Shown here: piece after piece, positions 42,275 to 51,137 of the stretch
Position numbering within the stretch: the first letter of the stretch is position 1
Layout: every line of letters begins with the position of its first letter
Assembly (NCBI GenBank): GCA_947489315.1
Contig: CANLCX010000001.1
Span: 871,501 to 935,500 of the forward strand
Source: an uncultured Sphingomonadaceae bacterium
Lineage (GTDB): Bacteria; Pseudomonadota; Alphaproteobacteria; Sphingomonadales; Sphingomonadaceae
Reading direction: 5' to 3'
DNA length: 64,000 bases
Position numbers and translations under genes: made by a program
The notes under the pieces: model-generated
Told to the model about the DNA's origin: nothing
What the model saw: the letters and a program-made list of their open reading frames with translations, nothing else
The model's database searches: none

Positions 42275-43276
42275 TTAGGCGGCGATTAAGTCGCGCACTT
42301 CGGCAGCTAGACCGTAGGATTTTTCGCGCGCGGCTTGATCGAAAATCGAGCCGCAGACGATCAGTTCGTCCGCTTGGGTCCGGTCAAGAAACGCCCGGAC
42401 ATCGCTCAGCACCGCATCTGGCGCGCCGACCGCGCTGCCTTGCATGATCTGCGCGAGCATGGACTGTGCTTGCGGCGGCAGGCTTTCGCGATAGCCTTCT
42501 ACCGGCGGCGGCAATTTCCCGGGATTACCAGTGCGCAGGGCGACAAAGCTCTGCATCATTGATGTTGCGAGATGTTCGGCTTCATCATCTGTATCGGCAG
42601 CAAATATGTTGAAGCCACACATGGCATAGGGCTCAGACAATTGCGCCGACGGTTTGAAATCACGCCGGTAAATGGCGAGCGCTTCGTCGAGTGCTTGCGG
42701 CGCAAAATGCGACGCAAAGGCATAGGGCAGGCCCAAAGCTGCGGCGAGTTGCGCGCCAAATAGGCTGCTGCCCAAGATATAAAGCGGAATTTTTGAACCA
42801 GCGCCCGGGGTTGCCTCAATGCCAAGCCCTGCATCGCCTTCCAGCAGGGCCTGCAGTTCGAGAACATCGCGTGGAAACTGGTTGGGGTCGGTGTTCAAGT
42901 TACGCCGCATCGCCTGCGCCACGCGCTGGTCAGAACCGGGCGCACGGCCAAGGCCGAGATCAACACGGCCGGGGAACAAGGCTTCCAGTGTTCCAAATTG
43001 CTCGGCAATCACCATCGGCGCATGATTGGGCAGCATGATCCCGCCCGCGCCGATACGGATGGTTTTCGTGCCCGCACCAACATGGGCGAGAGCAACAGAA
43101 GTTGCGGCGCTTGCAATTCCGGCCATGCCGTGATGTTCGGCCATCCAAAAGCGTTCAAAGCCCAAGGATTCACCATGCTGGGCTAATGCCCGCGAGCGAT
43201 CCAACGCAGTTTTGACGTTCTCGCCTTGGGGTACGGGGGATAGGTCCAGAATGGAAAATTTTACTGCTTTGTTCAT
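42275..43276 (-). CDS. LLM-class flavin-dependent oxidoreductase
   Basis: 333 residues, luciferase-like fold: N-terminal FSILDLSPVPQGENVKTALD, active-site region RFWMAEHHGMAGIASAATSV and loop RIGAGGIMLPNHAPMVIAEQ, then GRVDLGLGRAPGSDQRVAQA. These match the short LLM group common in proteobacteria (YhbW-like). It uses reduced FMN to oxidise an unknown substrate. Its start overlaps the gspN stop by one base. Confidence 0.9.
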   Translation of the reverse strand: MNKAVKFSILDLSPVPQGENVKTALDRSRALAQHGESLGFERFWMAEHHGMAGIASAATSVALAHVGAGTKTIRIGAGGIMLPNHAPMVIAEQFGTLEALFPGRVDLGLGRAPGSDQRVAQAMRRNLNTDPNQFPRDVLELQALLEGDAGLGIEATPGAGSKIPLYILGSSLFGAQLAAALGLPYAFASHFAPQALDEALAIYRRDFKPSAQLSEPYAMCGFNIFAADTDDEAEHLATSMMQSFVALRTGNPGKLPPPVEGYRESLPPQAQSMLAQIMQGSAVGAPDAVLSDVRAFLDRTQADELIVCGSIFDQAAREKSYGLAAEVRDLIAA

Positions 43277-44022
43277 TATTTACCTTTTTGACCCAATTGG
43301 CCTGCCACTTTGATGGCATAGCCGCTTGGCACCTTTTGAAAACCTAGCGTTGGTAATAGCATTGTCCATGCCCGCTCATTCCCATTGAGGAATAAGCGGG
43401 CGGTATAAAAGCCATTGCCTTCCAGCTTCATCGTCAATTCTTCCATGCCCGATCCACTGACCAGTGGTAGCACGAGTACTCCATCCTCGCAGAGCGCATT
43501 GCCGAGCAGGCCTTGCTTGAGATCCAGCCCCGGAATATTGGCGTCGAGCGACAGTCGTACCTTACCGCTGGCCGACTGACAGCGGCCACCGGCAAAGGCG
43601 ACACTGACATTATCCAGAGCGATATTGGAGGCGGGCAGGGGCGCAAGCGTCTGACCCACGCTCAGATTAGTAGTAGCATTTTCAACAAGCAGCGCAGAAC
43701 CTTGCTTGCCAATCGTAGCGACAAGACCGGTGTCTCCGGGATTGGCCGGGCGTTCTAGGTCCATCTTCACCTTGCCGGTCAGCAAAGGAAAAAACTGGAC
43801 TCCTGCATCGAGATCACCAAGGGCCAATGGTCCCAGCTGCGCCTGTTCAATCCGCCCGCTCCAGATGCTTCCGCTAATTTCCCGCGCAGAAAATTTCGAG
43901 CTTTCTAGTCCTGCCATGCTGACCGCCAGCTTGAGTGGCATGAAGACGAGCGCCAATATTATCAGCCCGAGGATAATCATTATGTAGATCAAAGCGCGCG
44001 GCACCTGCTTTCGTTTTGTCAT
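43276..44022 (-). CDS. gspN: Type II secretion system protein N (GspN)
   Basis: 248 residues with one N-terminal membrane anchor (RALIYIMIILGLIILALVFMP) and a periplasmic part with the GspN pattern: KLAVSMAGLESSKFSAREIS, GSIWSGRIEQAQLGPLALGD and a Cys pair near 148 and 178. GspN is an inner-membrane accessory of type II secretion. No other gsp gene lies in the window, although the main operon may be elsewhere. It overlaps the thioredoxin-like gene by four bases (ATGA). Confidence 0.8.
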   Translation of the reverse strand: MTKRKQVPRALIYIMIILGLIILALVFMPLKLAVSMAGLESSKFSAREISGSIWSGRIEQAQLGPLALGDLDAGVQFFPLLTGKVKMDLERPANPGDTGLVATIGKQGSALLVENATTNLSVGQTLAPLPASNIALDNVSVAFAGGRCQSASGKVRLSLDANIPGLDLKQGLLGNALCEDGVLVLPLVSGSGMEELTMKLEGNGFYTARLFLNGNERAWTMLLPTLGFQKVPSGYAIKVAGQLGQKGK

Positions 44023-44507
44023 AATTCAGGTGTGAATTGATAGAAATAGGAAAAGATATCGTCTTCATCGCGGCTCGCTGCATTGCGCCAAGTCGGCGCG
44101 GATTTAGGGTTCAGCAAAGCGCCGCGCGGCGAAAGAATCAAAACGGTGGGCGTGCCGACAATTTTATCAATCCCGAAGCGTTGTGCGATATCAATGTTGC
44201 GGTCGCGATGGCCAACATCAACATAGACAATCTCATATTTTGGCTTGAGCATCTCGGCAAAGCGCGGCTGTTCAAACCATCCAGCAAGCCCGCGACTATC
44301 GTGACACCAGTTCGCGCCCATTACGAGCAGCACGCGTTTGTCCGCCGCCACAGCGCGGGCCAGGGCGGCATCGACGTTTTCCGATGCCTTGGCTTTCTTC
44401 TCAAATGGTTTGGCTTCCGGGTGCTCGGCTTCCGTCTTTTCTACGCTCGCAGCAGCAATGGTCGGAATGGCCAAAAACAGGCCCAAGGCAAAAATCAAAC
44501 GTTTCAT
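44019..44507 (-). CDS. Thioredoxin-like periplasmic protein
   Basis: 162 residues with a signal peptide (MKRLIFALGLFLAIPTIAAA). The thioredoxin fold contains VLLVMGANWCHDSRGLAGWF: the active-site position has only one cysteine (WCHDS instead of WCxxC), so classical disulfide exchange is unlikely; it resembles DUF953/thioredoxin_7-type proteins. GTPTVLILSPRG carries the cis-Pro loop. Four bases overlap with gspN suggests co-expression. Confidence 0.8.
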   Translation of the reverse strand: MKRLIFALGLFLAIPTIAAASVEKTEAEHPEAKPFEKKAKASENVDAALARAVAADKRVLLVMGANWCHDSRGLAGWFEQPRFAEMLKPKYEIVYVDVGHRDRNIDIAQRFGIDKIVGTPTVLILSPRGALLNPKSAPTWRNAASRDEDDIFSYFYQFTPEL

Positions 44508-44511
44508 CTAT

Positions 44512-45933
44512 TCATCCACCCGCCTGCGCCATGAGTTTTGGCAGGTTCCCCATGGCCGCCATGGCATTGGTCCGGAATTCGCCCAATATCGCCATCTTTT
44601 CATCATCCTCGGGGGACACGCCAAAAATCATTTTGCCGAAACCGTCGAGCCTACTCTGCGTGATCCATTTATTGACGACCTTGTCTTGCGACCATTGGAA
44701 CTGGTTCATCATATTGACCATGGTTGCTGCGGGATATGTGTCAATGCCATCGGGCAGGGGGATCGGTTGTCCCAAGCGGTTTTTGGTCTCGTCATCATCA
44801 TAAGTGACTTCGAGAAAAGCACTCAGTGCCGCGCTGAAAGCCGGTTGCGGGACGCGGATCATCTGCAGCGTGATGAGGCCCTCTTGGAATTGCGGCACCA
44901 CCGGACGGCGCTCGACAGCAGTGGCGGTGCAATCAATATAAAGCGTCTCCGCTGGCATTGGATAGTCGCCCTCTTTCAGGTGCATGCCGTCTTGGTCAAT
45001 CGTCTCGACATGTCCCATGCGAACGACATTTCTAATCTGTCGCAAGATATCCACTTCGCCCTGAGAAATTGTGGCATAATGGAACATGCTAGGCTTGGCT
45101 TCGAGATCGATACGCAGCATCACGCCGCAGGCTTCGAGCTTTAGGAACAGGTCGTCCGGTGTTTCCGCCGCTGCCAGCGCCGCCATCAAATCCCTTTGGC
45201 CGCCAATGGTCTGGTGAAAAAATTCCTGACCGGGCTGGGTATTGTTCCGGTTGAGCAACCAGCTATCGCGCGGACAGACCCAGACGATGTCATCCGCGTC
45301 CGCTCCGGAACGCAGTAACCAGACGCCAACATCCATTGCTGTCTTGCCAGCGCCGAGGATCACGAATTTCTTGGGCCGGGGTCCGGTGCCTTGCCACAAT
45401 TTTGGCAGACTATTGGGCGGGATCATCTGGACGCCTTCGCCCACGGAAAATTTCGGCGTGTGGGTCGATGGTACGGTGGTGCCATAATAAGTGGCATCGA
45501 CGGTTTTCTTGCGAATCTGGACTTCGCTTTCCTTACCCGAAAGCAGGGAAACAAATTTGCCGACACCATTTTCGGAGCCGGTATAATCACACATCGGATG
45601 ATAGCTCACCCGCCCGCTGGGAAGGAAGCGCTGGTGCATCACTTTTTCAAAATAGCTGTTCACCTCGGCACCAGTGGCCAGCTCATAATAGCCTTTGTTG
45701 AGGCCAGTTGTATCGATTTCGCCGCTGCCCAATTGGGTGGAGTTAACCCCGTAAAAAGCAGACGGCTGATGCAAGGAAACAAACGGATAGGCATCATTCC
45801 AATGGCCACCGGGTTTGCCGTGGCGATCTACTATGGTGATATGCGCGTCGCTTTCGTCGAGCAACGTATCGGCAAAGGCCATGCCGACAGCACCACTGCC
45901 GATAATCAGATAGTCCGTTTCGGCCTTTGCCAT
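44512..45933 (-). CDS. FAD/NAD(P)-binding monooxygenase-like protein
   Basis: 473 residues with the FAD-binding GxGxxG at the N-terminus (YLIIGSGAVGMAFADTLLDE), the segment KPGGHWNDAYPFVSLHQPSA typical of flavin monooxygenase-like proteins, and a second Rossmann motif FVILGAGKTAMDVGVWLLRS for NAD(P). The C-terminal half has no clear signature. Substrate unknown. It lies between the membrane-AhpD-like gene and the thioredoxin gene on the same strand. Confidence 0.82.
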   Translation of the reverse strand: MAKAETDYLIIGSGAVGMAFADTLLDESDAHITIVDRHGKPGGHWNDAYPFVSLHQPSAFYGVNSTQLGSGEIDTTGLNKGYYELATGAEVNSYFEKVMHQRFLPSGRVSYHPMCDYTGSENGVGKFVSLLSGKESEVQIRKKTVDATYYGTTVPSTHTPKFSVGEGVQMIPPNSLPKLWQGTGPRPKKFVILGAGKTAMDVGVWLLRSGADADDIVWVCPRDSWLLNRNNTQPGQEFFHQTIGGQRDLMAALAAAETPDDLFLKLEACGVMLRIDLEAKPSMFHYATISQGEVDILRQIRNVVRMGHVETIDQDGMHLKEGDYPMPAETLYIDCTATAVERRPVVPQFQEGLITLQMIRVPQPAFSAALSAFLEVTYDDDETKNRLGQPIPLPDGIDTYPAATMVNMMNQFQWSQDKVVNKWITQSRLDGFGKMIFGVSPEDDEKMAILGEFRTNAMAAMGNLPKLMAQAGG

Positions 45934-45992
45934 ATAAGAGTCCCTTCGCTGGATTTATCCGATTTCTTAGGGACTAAAGAGCAAGAGGGCAA

Positions 45993-46925
45993 TCAAACTT
46001 CCATCGGCGTCAACGAACAGGCCTTGGTCAGGCCAAGGCCGCGTTTCATTGCCGGATAGCTGCGAACTATGGCCGCACCCATGGCGAGTTCAAACCGAAC
46101 ATCTCGGCTATATTGGGACTCAATTTTATCGCCCAGTGCAAAGGCTTCCGGTGCCCCGTTCGCAATGGCTTGCCCAAAGTCGAAGGCCAGCTTTTCATCT
46201 GCTTGTAGTGCGTCACCGCCTGCGAGCATTTGATTGATCTGCTCCCTTGGCACGTCGTCGGTCAGTGCACCATTGGCCGCAGTGATCGCACAGGGACCGC
46301 AATCCTCAACCAGTGTCGCGCCAATCCGCGCGGCATGAAATAACGCGGCGGGTGCAGCATGGCGATGATTGGCGGCGGGAGAAAAATGCATCATCTTTTC
46401 AAAGGCATGGCCGGGGGCGCTCGCAACATCTCTCATATATTCGCTTTCGCCGGGATTGAGCTTGTCGATCGCGTTCATCACCGCCGCTTTTGGCAATCCC
46501 GCTGGCGTAATCCGCTGGCGAATGAACAATATGGCCAGTGCCGCAAATACCAATAGTGGTGGTCCCAAAACGCCCGGCGCATCGGCGACAAAAACTTCGG
46601 GCGAGCAAATGCCGACCGACACCTCATAAATATGCAATATGCCGTGAAGCGACAGCCACAATCCGCCGGCCAAGGCCGCCATCCAGCGCATATGGATATT
46701 GATCGACGCATAGAGCAATATGATCCCGCAGCTCGCATAAGCGATGCCGATATCGCGAATGAAATGTTTGTTCGGCGGGCCAGTGGTGATGACGGTGGGG
46801 ATTGCGGTGTACCAGTCGAGCGGACTGATGATCATGAACAGGCCAAAGAGCAGCGCGAATATGCCAACGGCGATAACAAGCAGCTGCGCCAGCCTGTCTA
46901 GAAAGTCGGGTTTTCCGGTTTGCAC
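45993..46925 (-). CDS. Membrane protein fused to AhpD/CMD-like domain
   Basis: 310 residues. The first 145 form four membrane helices of DUF4345-like appearance (AQLLVIAVGIFALLFGLFMI, IRDIGIAYASCGIILLYASI, PLLVFAALAILFI). The last 160 resemble carboxymuconolactone-decarboxylase/AhpD domains: ARIGATLVEDCGPCAITAAN, with ExxCxxC in the redox-active position. The two parts are joined by a short linker. A membrane-bound peroxidase-like function is possible. It is divergent from an Rrf2 regulator that has four cysteines. Confidence 0.7.
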   Translation of the reverse strand: MQTGKPDFLDRLAQLLVIAVGIFALLFGLFMIISPLDWYTAIPTVITTGPPNKHFIRDIGIAYASCGIILLYASINIHMRWMAALAGGLWLSLHGILHIYEVSVGICSPEVFVADAPGVLGPPLLVFAALAILFIRQRITPAGLPKAAVMNAIDKLNPGESEYMRDVASAPGHAFEKMMHFSPAANHRHAAPAALFHAARIGATLVEDCGPCAITAANGALTDDVPREQINQMLAGGDALQADEKLAFDFGQAIANGAPEAFALGDKIESQYSRDVRFELAMGAAIVRSYPAMKRGLGLTKACSLTPMEV

Positions 46926-46963
46926 ATCAAATCCCCTTATATGTCCATTTTTAATTCAGACAA

Positions 46964-46978
46964 TTAATATCCGAATAA
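46964..46978. promoter_or_regulatory. Rrf2 candidate operator, half
   Basis: TTAATATCCGAATAA contains ATATCCGAAT, which matches (inverted) the ATTCGGATAT element at 47023. Together they flank the divergent promoters of the membrane-AhpD gene and the Rrf2 gene. Confidence 0.45.
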
Positions 46979-47022
46979 AAAATAATGTCAATGTGGCTTC
47001 GGGAAATTGCTGCGGCTATGCT

Positions 47023-47045
47023 ATTCGGATATGAAATATCGGAAT
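47023..47045. promoter_or_regulatory. Rrf2 candidate operator, inverted repeat
   Basis: ATTCGGATAT-GAA-ATATCGGAAT: 10-base arms with one mismatch around three bases, 21 bases before the Rrf2 start codon. Size and layout fit Rrf2 dimers such as NsrR; likely autoregulation. Confidence 0.55.
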
Positions 47046-47066
47046 ATGGTAAGAAACAGGTAGGCT

Positions 47067-47576
47067 ATGCAGATTTCCAAGGGTGTTGAATGGGCGGTGC
47101 ATGCAGCCGCATTGCTGAATGGCCTTCCCGCTGGTCGCGGCCTTAAAGCCGAAGCTATGGCCCGCTATCATGGTGTTCCCGCGCCCTATATGGCAAAACA
47201 GTTGCAAGCATTGAGCAAGGCCGGAATCACCCAAACATCGCGCGGCGCGCATGGTGGCTATCGCCTCGCCAAACCGGCCGACCAAATCTCGCTATGGGAT
47301 ATTACGGCGGCGGTTGATGGCAAAGGCCCGGCTTTCCGCTGTACCGAGATTCGCCAAAATGGCCCCTGCGGATTGAAGCGCAGTGACTGCAAACGACCCT
47401 GCCAGATTGCAGCAGCTTTTGCAGCCGCAGAACAAACGTTTCGGGACAGTCTGGCAGCGATCTCTTTGGCAGATCTGGCCGGTGAGGTTGTTAATGATTC
47501 AAAACCAGATCATCTGTTCGCCATAATGAACTGGCTGAATGCAGAGGCTGAACCGCTCAGCCAAAAAGGCGGTTAG
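47067..47576 (+). CDS. Rrf2 family regulator with four cysteines
   Basis: 169 residues. The winged helix carries the Rrf2 pattern VEWAVHAAALLNGL, APYMAKQLQALSKAGITQTS and RGAHGGYRLAKPADQISLWD. Cysteines at 92, 101, 108 and 112 lie in the region where IscR and NsrR hold an Fe-S cluster, although the spacing differs. It may therefore sense iron, NO or redox change. Divergent gene: membrane-AhpD-like protein; inverted repeats lie between. Confidence 0.88.
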   Translation: MQISKGVEWAVHAAALLNGLPAGRGLKAEAMARYHGVPAPYMAKQLQALSKAGITQTSRGAHGGYRLAKPADQISLWDITAAVDGKGPAFRCTEIRQNGPCGLKRSDCKRPCQIAAAFAAAEQTFRDSLAAISLADLAGEVVNDSKPDHLFAIMNWLNAEAEPLSQKGG

Positions 47577-47580
47577 TCAA

Positions 47581-47874
47581 TTATATGAGCTTGGTCATGG
47601 TCTCAAACCGCAAAGGTTCGGTCAGCCAATTGTCATAATTGTCCATCACCGCCTTCGTATAAGGCTTGCCATGATGTTCTTTTAGAGCGGCCTCATCCTG
47701 CCATTCCTCAAACAGGAAAATATCACCCTGATCTGGATCGCTCAAGACGGTGAACTGGATGCAACCAGACTCGGCGCGGGTTTCCTCAACAATAGCGAGG
47801 ATGGCGTCCTGCGCGTCGGTATAATGTTTAGATTTGGGGGTAATTTTAGCGAAACCGAAAAGGGTGTTTGTCAT
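47581..47874 (-). CDS. Antibiotic biosynthesis monooxygenase-domain protein
   Basis: 97 residues from MTNTLFGFAK; the ORF start at 47958 adds an implausible leader. It has the ABM ferredoxin-like fold: FAKITPKSKHYTDAQDAILA, ESGCIQFTVLSDPDQGDIFL, FEEWQDEAALKEHHGKPY. Such small proteins (YgiN-like) act on quinones or as unassigned dimers. It converges with the Rrf2 gene (four bases apart) and is divergent from a methyltransferase. Confidence 0.8.
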   Translation of the reverse strand: MTNTLFGFAKITPKSKHYTDAQDAILAIVEETRAESGCIQFTVLSDPDQGDIFLFEEWQDEAALKEHHGKPYTKAVMDNYDNWLTEPLRFETMTKLI

Positions 47875-47953
47875 AGGTTCCAGACTTAATGTTTGATTGG
47901 CCCCCGCTGTGCCAGGCATTTTCAACGCCTTCCCGTTCCGTTGCAAGGCAAAA

Positions 47954-47995
47954 ACCACTTGAACTGCAAATAAGTGGTAATATGTTATAACATAT
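47954..47995. promoter_or_regulatory. Two palindromes in the ABM/methyltransferase intergenic region
   Basis: ACCACTT...AAGTGGT (47954-47960 and 47972-47978) is followed by a perfect 16-base palindrome ATATGTTATAACATAT (47980-47995). The second is 24 bases before the methyltransferase start, a position suited to repression. No cognate regulator is obvious nearby. Confidence 0.5.
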
Positions 47996-48018
47996 CATAA
48001 ATAGTAAAGAAGGTACCT

Positions 48019-48771
48019 ATGATCAATCCAAGCAATGTTCCGACATCACGATTCTTGCGCGATGCCGGCTTGAAGCCAGGCATGCGTGCTCTGGATATTG
48101 GCTGTGCGAATGGCTTGTTAACCCGCGAATTGGCTGAACTGGTGGGGAAGAATGGACATGTCCATGGGGTCGATAGCAATGAGGGCCTGCTTATTGAGGC
48201 CAGAAAGCAGACCACGGGCCCCGACCACGCCGCCATCACCTATGAGAATGTTGATCTTGTCGGAAGTCTGCCGGACTTGGAGCCGTTCGACGCCATAGTC
48301 GGTCGCCGGATATTAATGTATCTGCCGGAGGTCGCGGAACTATTGCAGCGATTGACGGCCTTGCTCAAGCCTGGTGGTTTGATGATCTTTCAGGAACATA
48401 GCGCGACCGGCATGCCATTTGCTGCGCAGTCCATTCCGCAGCACAGGCAGGCTCATGACTGGATGTGGCGCACGATTGCAGCTGAGCAGGGTAGTATAAC
48501 AATGGGTCTCGATCTTCCGAACCTTTTCCAGCAGGCGGGATTGAGCATTGATCACTATCGAGCCGAGGCGATTATGCTGGGTTCCGCACCCGACCAGGGA
48601 ATAGAGGATATCGCCCGTTACATGGTTGGCAGGGTCATCGATGCCGGCGTTGCGGATCGCGAGACGGTCCAACCTGATAGTCTGACAGATCGTCTTGTTG
48701 AGGAGCGCCGGTTAGCCAGTCCGATTGTCTGGGACATGGCTTATCTGATTGGCGGGAAAAAGCAGGACTGA
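48019..48771 (+). CDS. Class I SAM-dependent methyltransferase
   Basis: 250 residues with SAM motif I MRALDIGCANGLLTRELAEL, motif II acidic GVDSNE, and post-I region FDAIVGRRILMYLP, then LKPGGLMIFQEH. The fold matches UbiE/methyltransf_31 types. Substrate unknown. The start lies just after two palindromes, so its expression is probably regulated by a local repressor. Confidence 0.85.
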   Translation: MINPSNVPTSRFLRDAGLKPGMRALDIGCANGLLTRELAELVGKNGHVHGVDSNEGLLIEARKQTTGPDHAAITYENVDLVGSLPDLEPFDAIVGRRILMYLPEVAELLQRLTALLKPGGLMIFQEHSATGMPFAAQSIPQHRQAHDWMWRTIAAEQGSITMGLDLPNLFQQAGLSIDHYRAEAIMLGSAPDQGIEDIARYMVGRVIDAGVADRETVQPDSLTDRLVEERRLASPIVWDMAYLIGGKKQD

Positions 48772-48798
48772 CTCTTAAGCCAGTATGCGAACGGGTTT

Positions 48799-49935
48799 TT
48801 ACTCCGCCGCTTCCACCTGCTCGGTCGCGGTTTCAATCTCCGCCGCTTTGGCTTCGACCAGCTTCACAATATGCTCGACCATATCATTGTCTGCGACATG
48901 ATGGTCGGTGACACCGGAGAGATAGACCATATGCTTGCCCGCGCCGCCGCCGGTGATGCCAATATCGGTTTCGCGCGCTTCGCCGGGGCCGTTGACAACG
49001 CAGCCGAGGATGGAGAGTGATAGCGGCGTCCGGATATGTTGCAGGCGTTCTTCAAGCGTCTGTACGGTGCGGATCACGTCAAAGCCTTGGCGGGCACAGC
49101 TCGGGCAGCTCACCACACGAACACCGCGTGTGCGCAGGCCGAGGGCCTTCAGCATCTCATAGCCCACCCGGACTTCCTCTTCGGGTTCGGCGGACAGGCT
49201 CACCCGGATGGTATCGCCAATGCCGGACCAGAGCAGATTGCCCATGCCGATAGAACTTTTCACCGTGCCGCCGATCAGGCCGCCTGCTTCGGTAATACCC
49301 AGATGCAGCGGACAGTCGACGGCTTCCGCCAATTGCGTATAGGCCGCAACCGCAAGAAACAGATCGCTCGCTTTCACGGCAACCTTATATTCGTGGAAAT
49401 CCTGATCCTGTAGCAGCTTGATATGGTCCAGCGCGCTTTCGACAAGGGCATCGGGACAAGGCTCGCCATATTTTTCGAGCAGATCCTTTTCGAGACTTCC
49501 GCCATTTACGCCGATGCGGATCGCGCAACCATTGGACTTGGCCGCATCAACCACCTCTTTGACACGCGCTTCGCTGCCGATATTGCCGGGATTGATGCGC
49601 AAGCAGGCGGCTCCTGCGTCGGCGGCTTCCAAGGCGCGTTTATAATGAAAATGAATATCCGCGATAATCGGCACGCGGCTGGCGCGGACAATTTGTTTGA
49701 GCGCGGTGGTGCTTTCCACATCGGGGCAAGACACGCGAATAAGGTCGACGCCCGCTTCTTCACAACGGCGGATTTGCTCAATTGTCGCTTTGGCATCGCT
49801 GGTCAGCGTGTTCGTCATGGTCTGCACTGTAATCGGCGCATCGCCACCCACAGGGACATCGCCAACCATGATCTGACGGCTCTTGCGGCGTTCAATATCG
49901 CGCCACGGACGCAGGGAAGGATTATTGGCTGTCAT
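48799..49935 (-). CDS. ispG: 4-hydroxy-3-methylbut-2-enyl diphosphate synthase
   Basis: 378 residues; the whole sequence matches IspG/GcpE of the MEP isoprenoid pathway, which converts MEcPP to HMBPP with a 4Fe-4S cluster. Visible are the N-terminal [35 protein letters not shown] and [20 protein letters not shown] with the cluster-ligand cysteines, and GKHMVYLSG near the end. Cytoplasmic. The C-terminal tail is Glu/Ala-rich. Confidence 0.96.
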   Translation of the reverse strand: MTANNPSLRPWRDIERRKSRQIMVGDVPVGGDAPITVQTMTNTLTSDAKATIEQIRRCEEAGVDLIRVSCPDVESTTALKQIVRASRVPIIADIHFHYKRALEAADAGAACLRINPGNIGSEARVKEVVDAAKSNGCAIRIGVNGGSLEKDLLEKYGEPCPDALVESALDHIKLLQDQDFHEYKVAVKASDLFLAVAAYTQLAEAVDCPLHLGITEAGGLIGGTVKSSIGMGNLLWSGIGDTIRVSLSAEPEEEVRVGYEMLKALGLRTRGVRVVSCPSCARQGFDVIRTVQTLEERLQHIRTPLSLSILGCVVNGPGEARETDIGITGGGAGKHMVYLSGVTDHHVADNDMVEHIVKLVEAKAAEIETATEQVEAAE

Positions 49936-50021
49936 ATTTTGCTCTTGTCAGAAGGGCTCTAATGCAAGACATATAAACCCTTCGCCACAAAAAGATAAGA
50001 GCGAAGTGGGAGAGTTTTGCA

Positions 50022-51131
50022 ATGAACCGCCTTTTAGTGCCTTTAGCCGGTCTTTTTATCTTATTTTCATCATCCGTTTCTGCGGTTCATGCAGAAACAG
50101 TGTCGGAAGAGCAGCCAAGCTGGTCGATCGCCATTCATGGCGGCGCTGGGACACTTAATCGTGACAGGATTACACCCGAGAAAGATGCGGAAATCCGGGC
50201 TGCGCTGAACAAGGCGTTAGAAGCTGGCTCCAAAATCCTGAAAGAGGGCGGCAACGCGATGGACGCCATCACCGAAACCATCACGCTTTTGGAGAATGAT
50301 CCCAATTTTAATGCCGGAAAAGGCGCGGTTTTTACATGGGACAAGACCAATGAGCTGGATAGCAGCATCATGGATGGCAGCGATTTGTCCGCCGGAGCTG
50401 TTGCCGGCGTAATGGCCACGAAAAATCCAATATTGCTGGCGCGTGCCGTGAAAGATAACAGCCCGCATGTTATGCTATCGGGTAAAGGCGCAGACCAGTT
50501 TAGCCGCGAACAAGGGCTGGAACAGGTAAAGCCGGACTATTATGCCACTCCCTATCGACTTAAACAAATAGAGGATGTGCTGGCTGAAAAAGTCAGCATT
50601 GCCGATGTCGATTATAAATTCGGCAACGTCGGTGCGGTCGCGATGGACAGCGACGGCAATATGGCTGCGGGCACCTCCACCGGCGGTATGACCGGAAAAA
50701 GATGGGGCCGGATTGGCGACAGCCCGGTTATCGGCGCAGGCACCTATGCCGATAACCGAAGCTGCGCGATTTCCGCCACCGGTGCGGGCGAATATTTCAT
50801 CCGGCTCGGCGTTGCTCATGAGATTTGCACGCGGATAAAAATGGATGCTCGTGCGATCAGAGACGAAGTTCAAAAGACTGTCCCCACAGACAAGGGCGGG
50901 GTTCCTGAAAATTATGTCGACCCTAACCGATTGATGCTGGCGTCCAAAGACGTGCAAAAAATCGCCGATGACGTAATCGCGGAACTGGGTCAACTCGGCG
51001 GCACCGGCGGGATCATATTCGCTACGCCATGGGGGCAGGCGGGATACAGTTTCAACACCCCCGGCATGTATCGCGGCCGCGCGACCAGCGATGGCGCGAT
51101 GAGCGTGTCGATTTATGGGGATGAAGAGTAG
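50022..51131 (+). CDS. Isoaspartyl peptidase/L-asparaginase homologue lacking nucleophile Thr
   Basis: 369 residues with a signal peptide (cleavage near AVHA, residue 27). The Ntn-hydrolase family pattern is complete: WSIAIHGGAGTL, LENDPNFNAGKGAVFTWDKT, AGTSTGGMTGKRWGRIGDSP and VIGAGTYADNRSCAISATGA. However, the autocleavage site, normally GTVGAVALD with the nucleophilic threonine, reads FGNVGAVAMD, with Asn (codon aac) instead of Thr. Without it, self-cleavage and catalysis as known should fail. The rest of the site is conserved, so the protein may bind substrate or have lost activity recently. Confidence 0.85.
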   Translation: MNRLLVPLAGLFILFSSSVSAVHAETVSEEQPSWSIAIHGGAGTLNRDRITPEKDAEIRAALNKALEAGSKILKEGGNAMDAITETITLLENDPNFNAGKGAVFTWDKTNELDSSIMDGSDLSAGAVAGVMATKNPILLARAVKDNSPHVMLSGKGADQFSREQGLEQVKPDYYATPYRLKQIEDVLAEKVSIADVDYKFGNVGAVAMDSDGNMAAGTSTGGMTGKRWGRIGDSPVIGAGTYADNRSCAISATGAGEYFIRLGVAHEICTRIKMDARAIRDEVQKTVPTDKGGVPENYVDPNRLMLASKDVQKIADDVIAELGQLGGTGGIIFATPWGQAGYSFNTPGMYRGRATSDGAMSVSIYGDEE

Positions 51132-51137
51132 CGGCAG

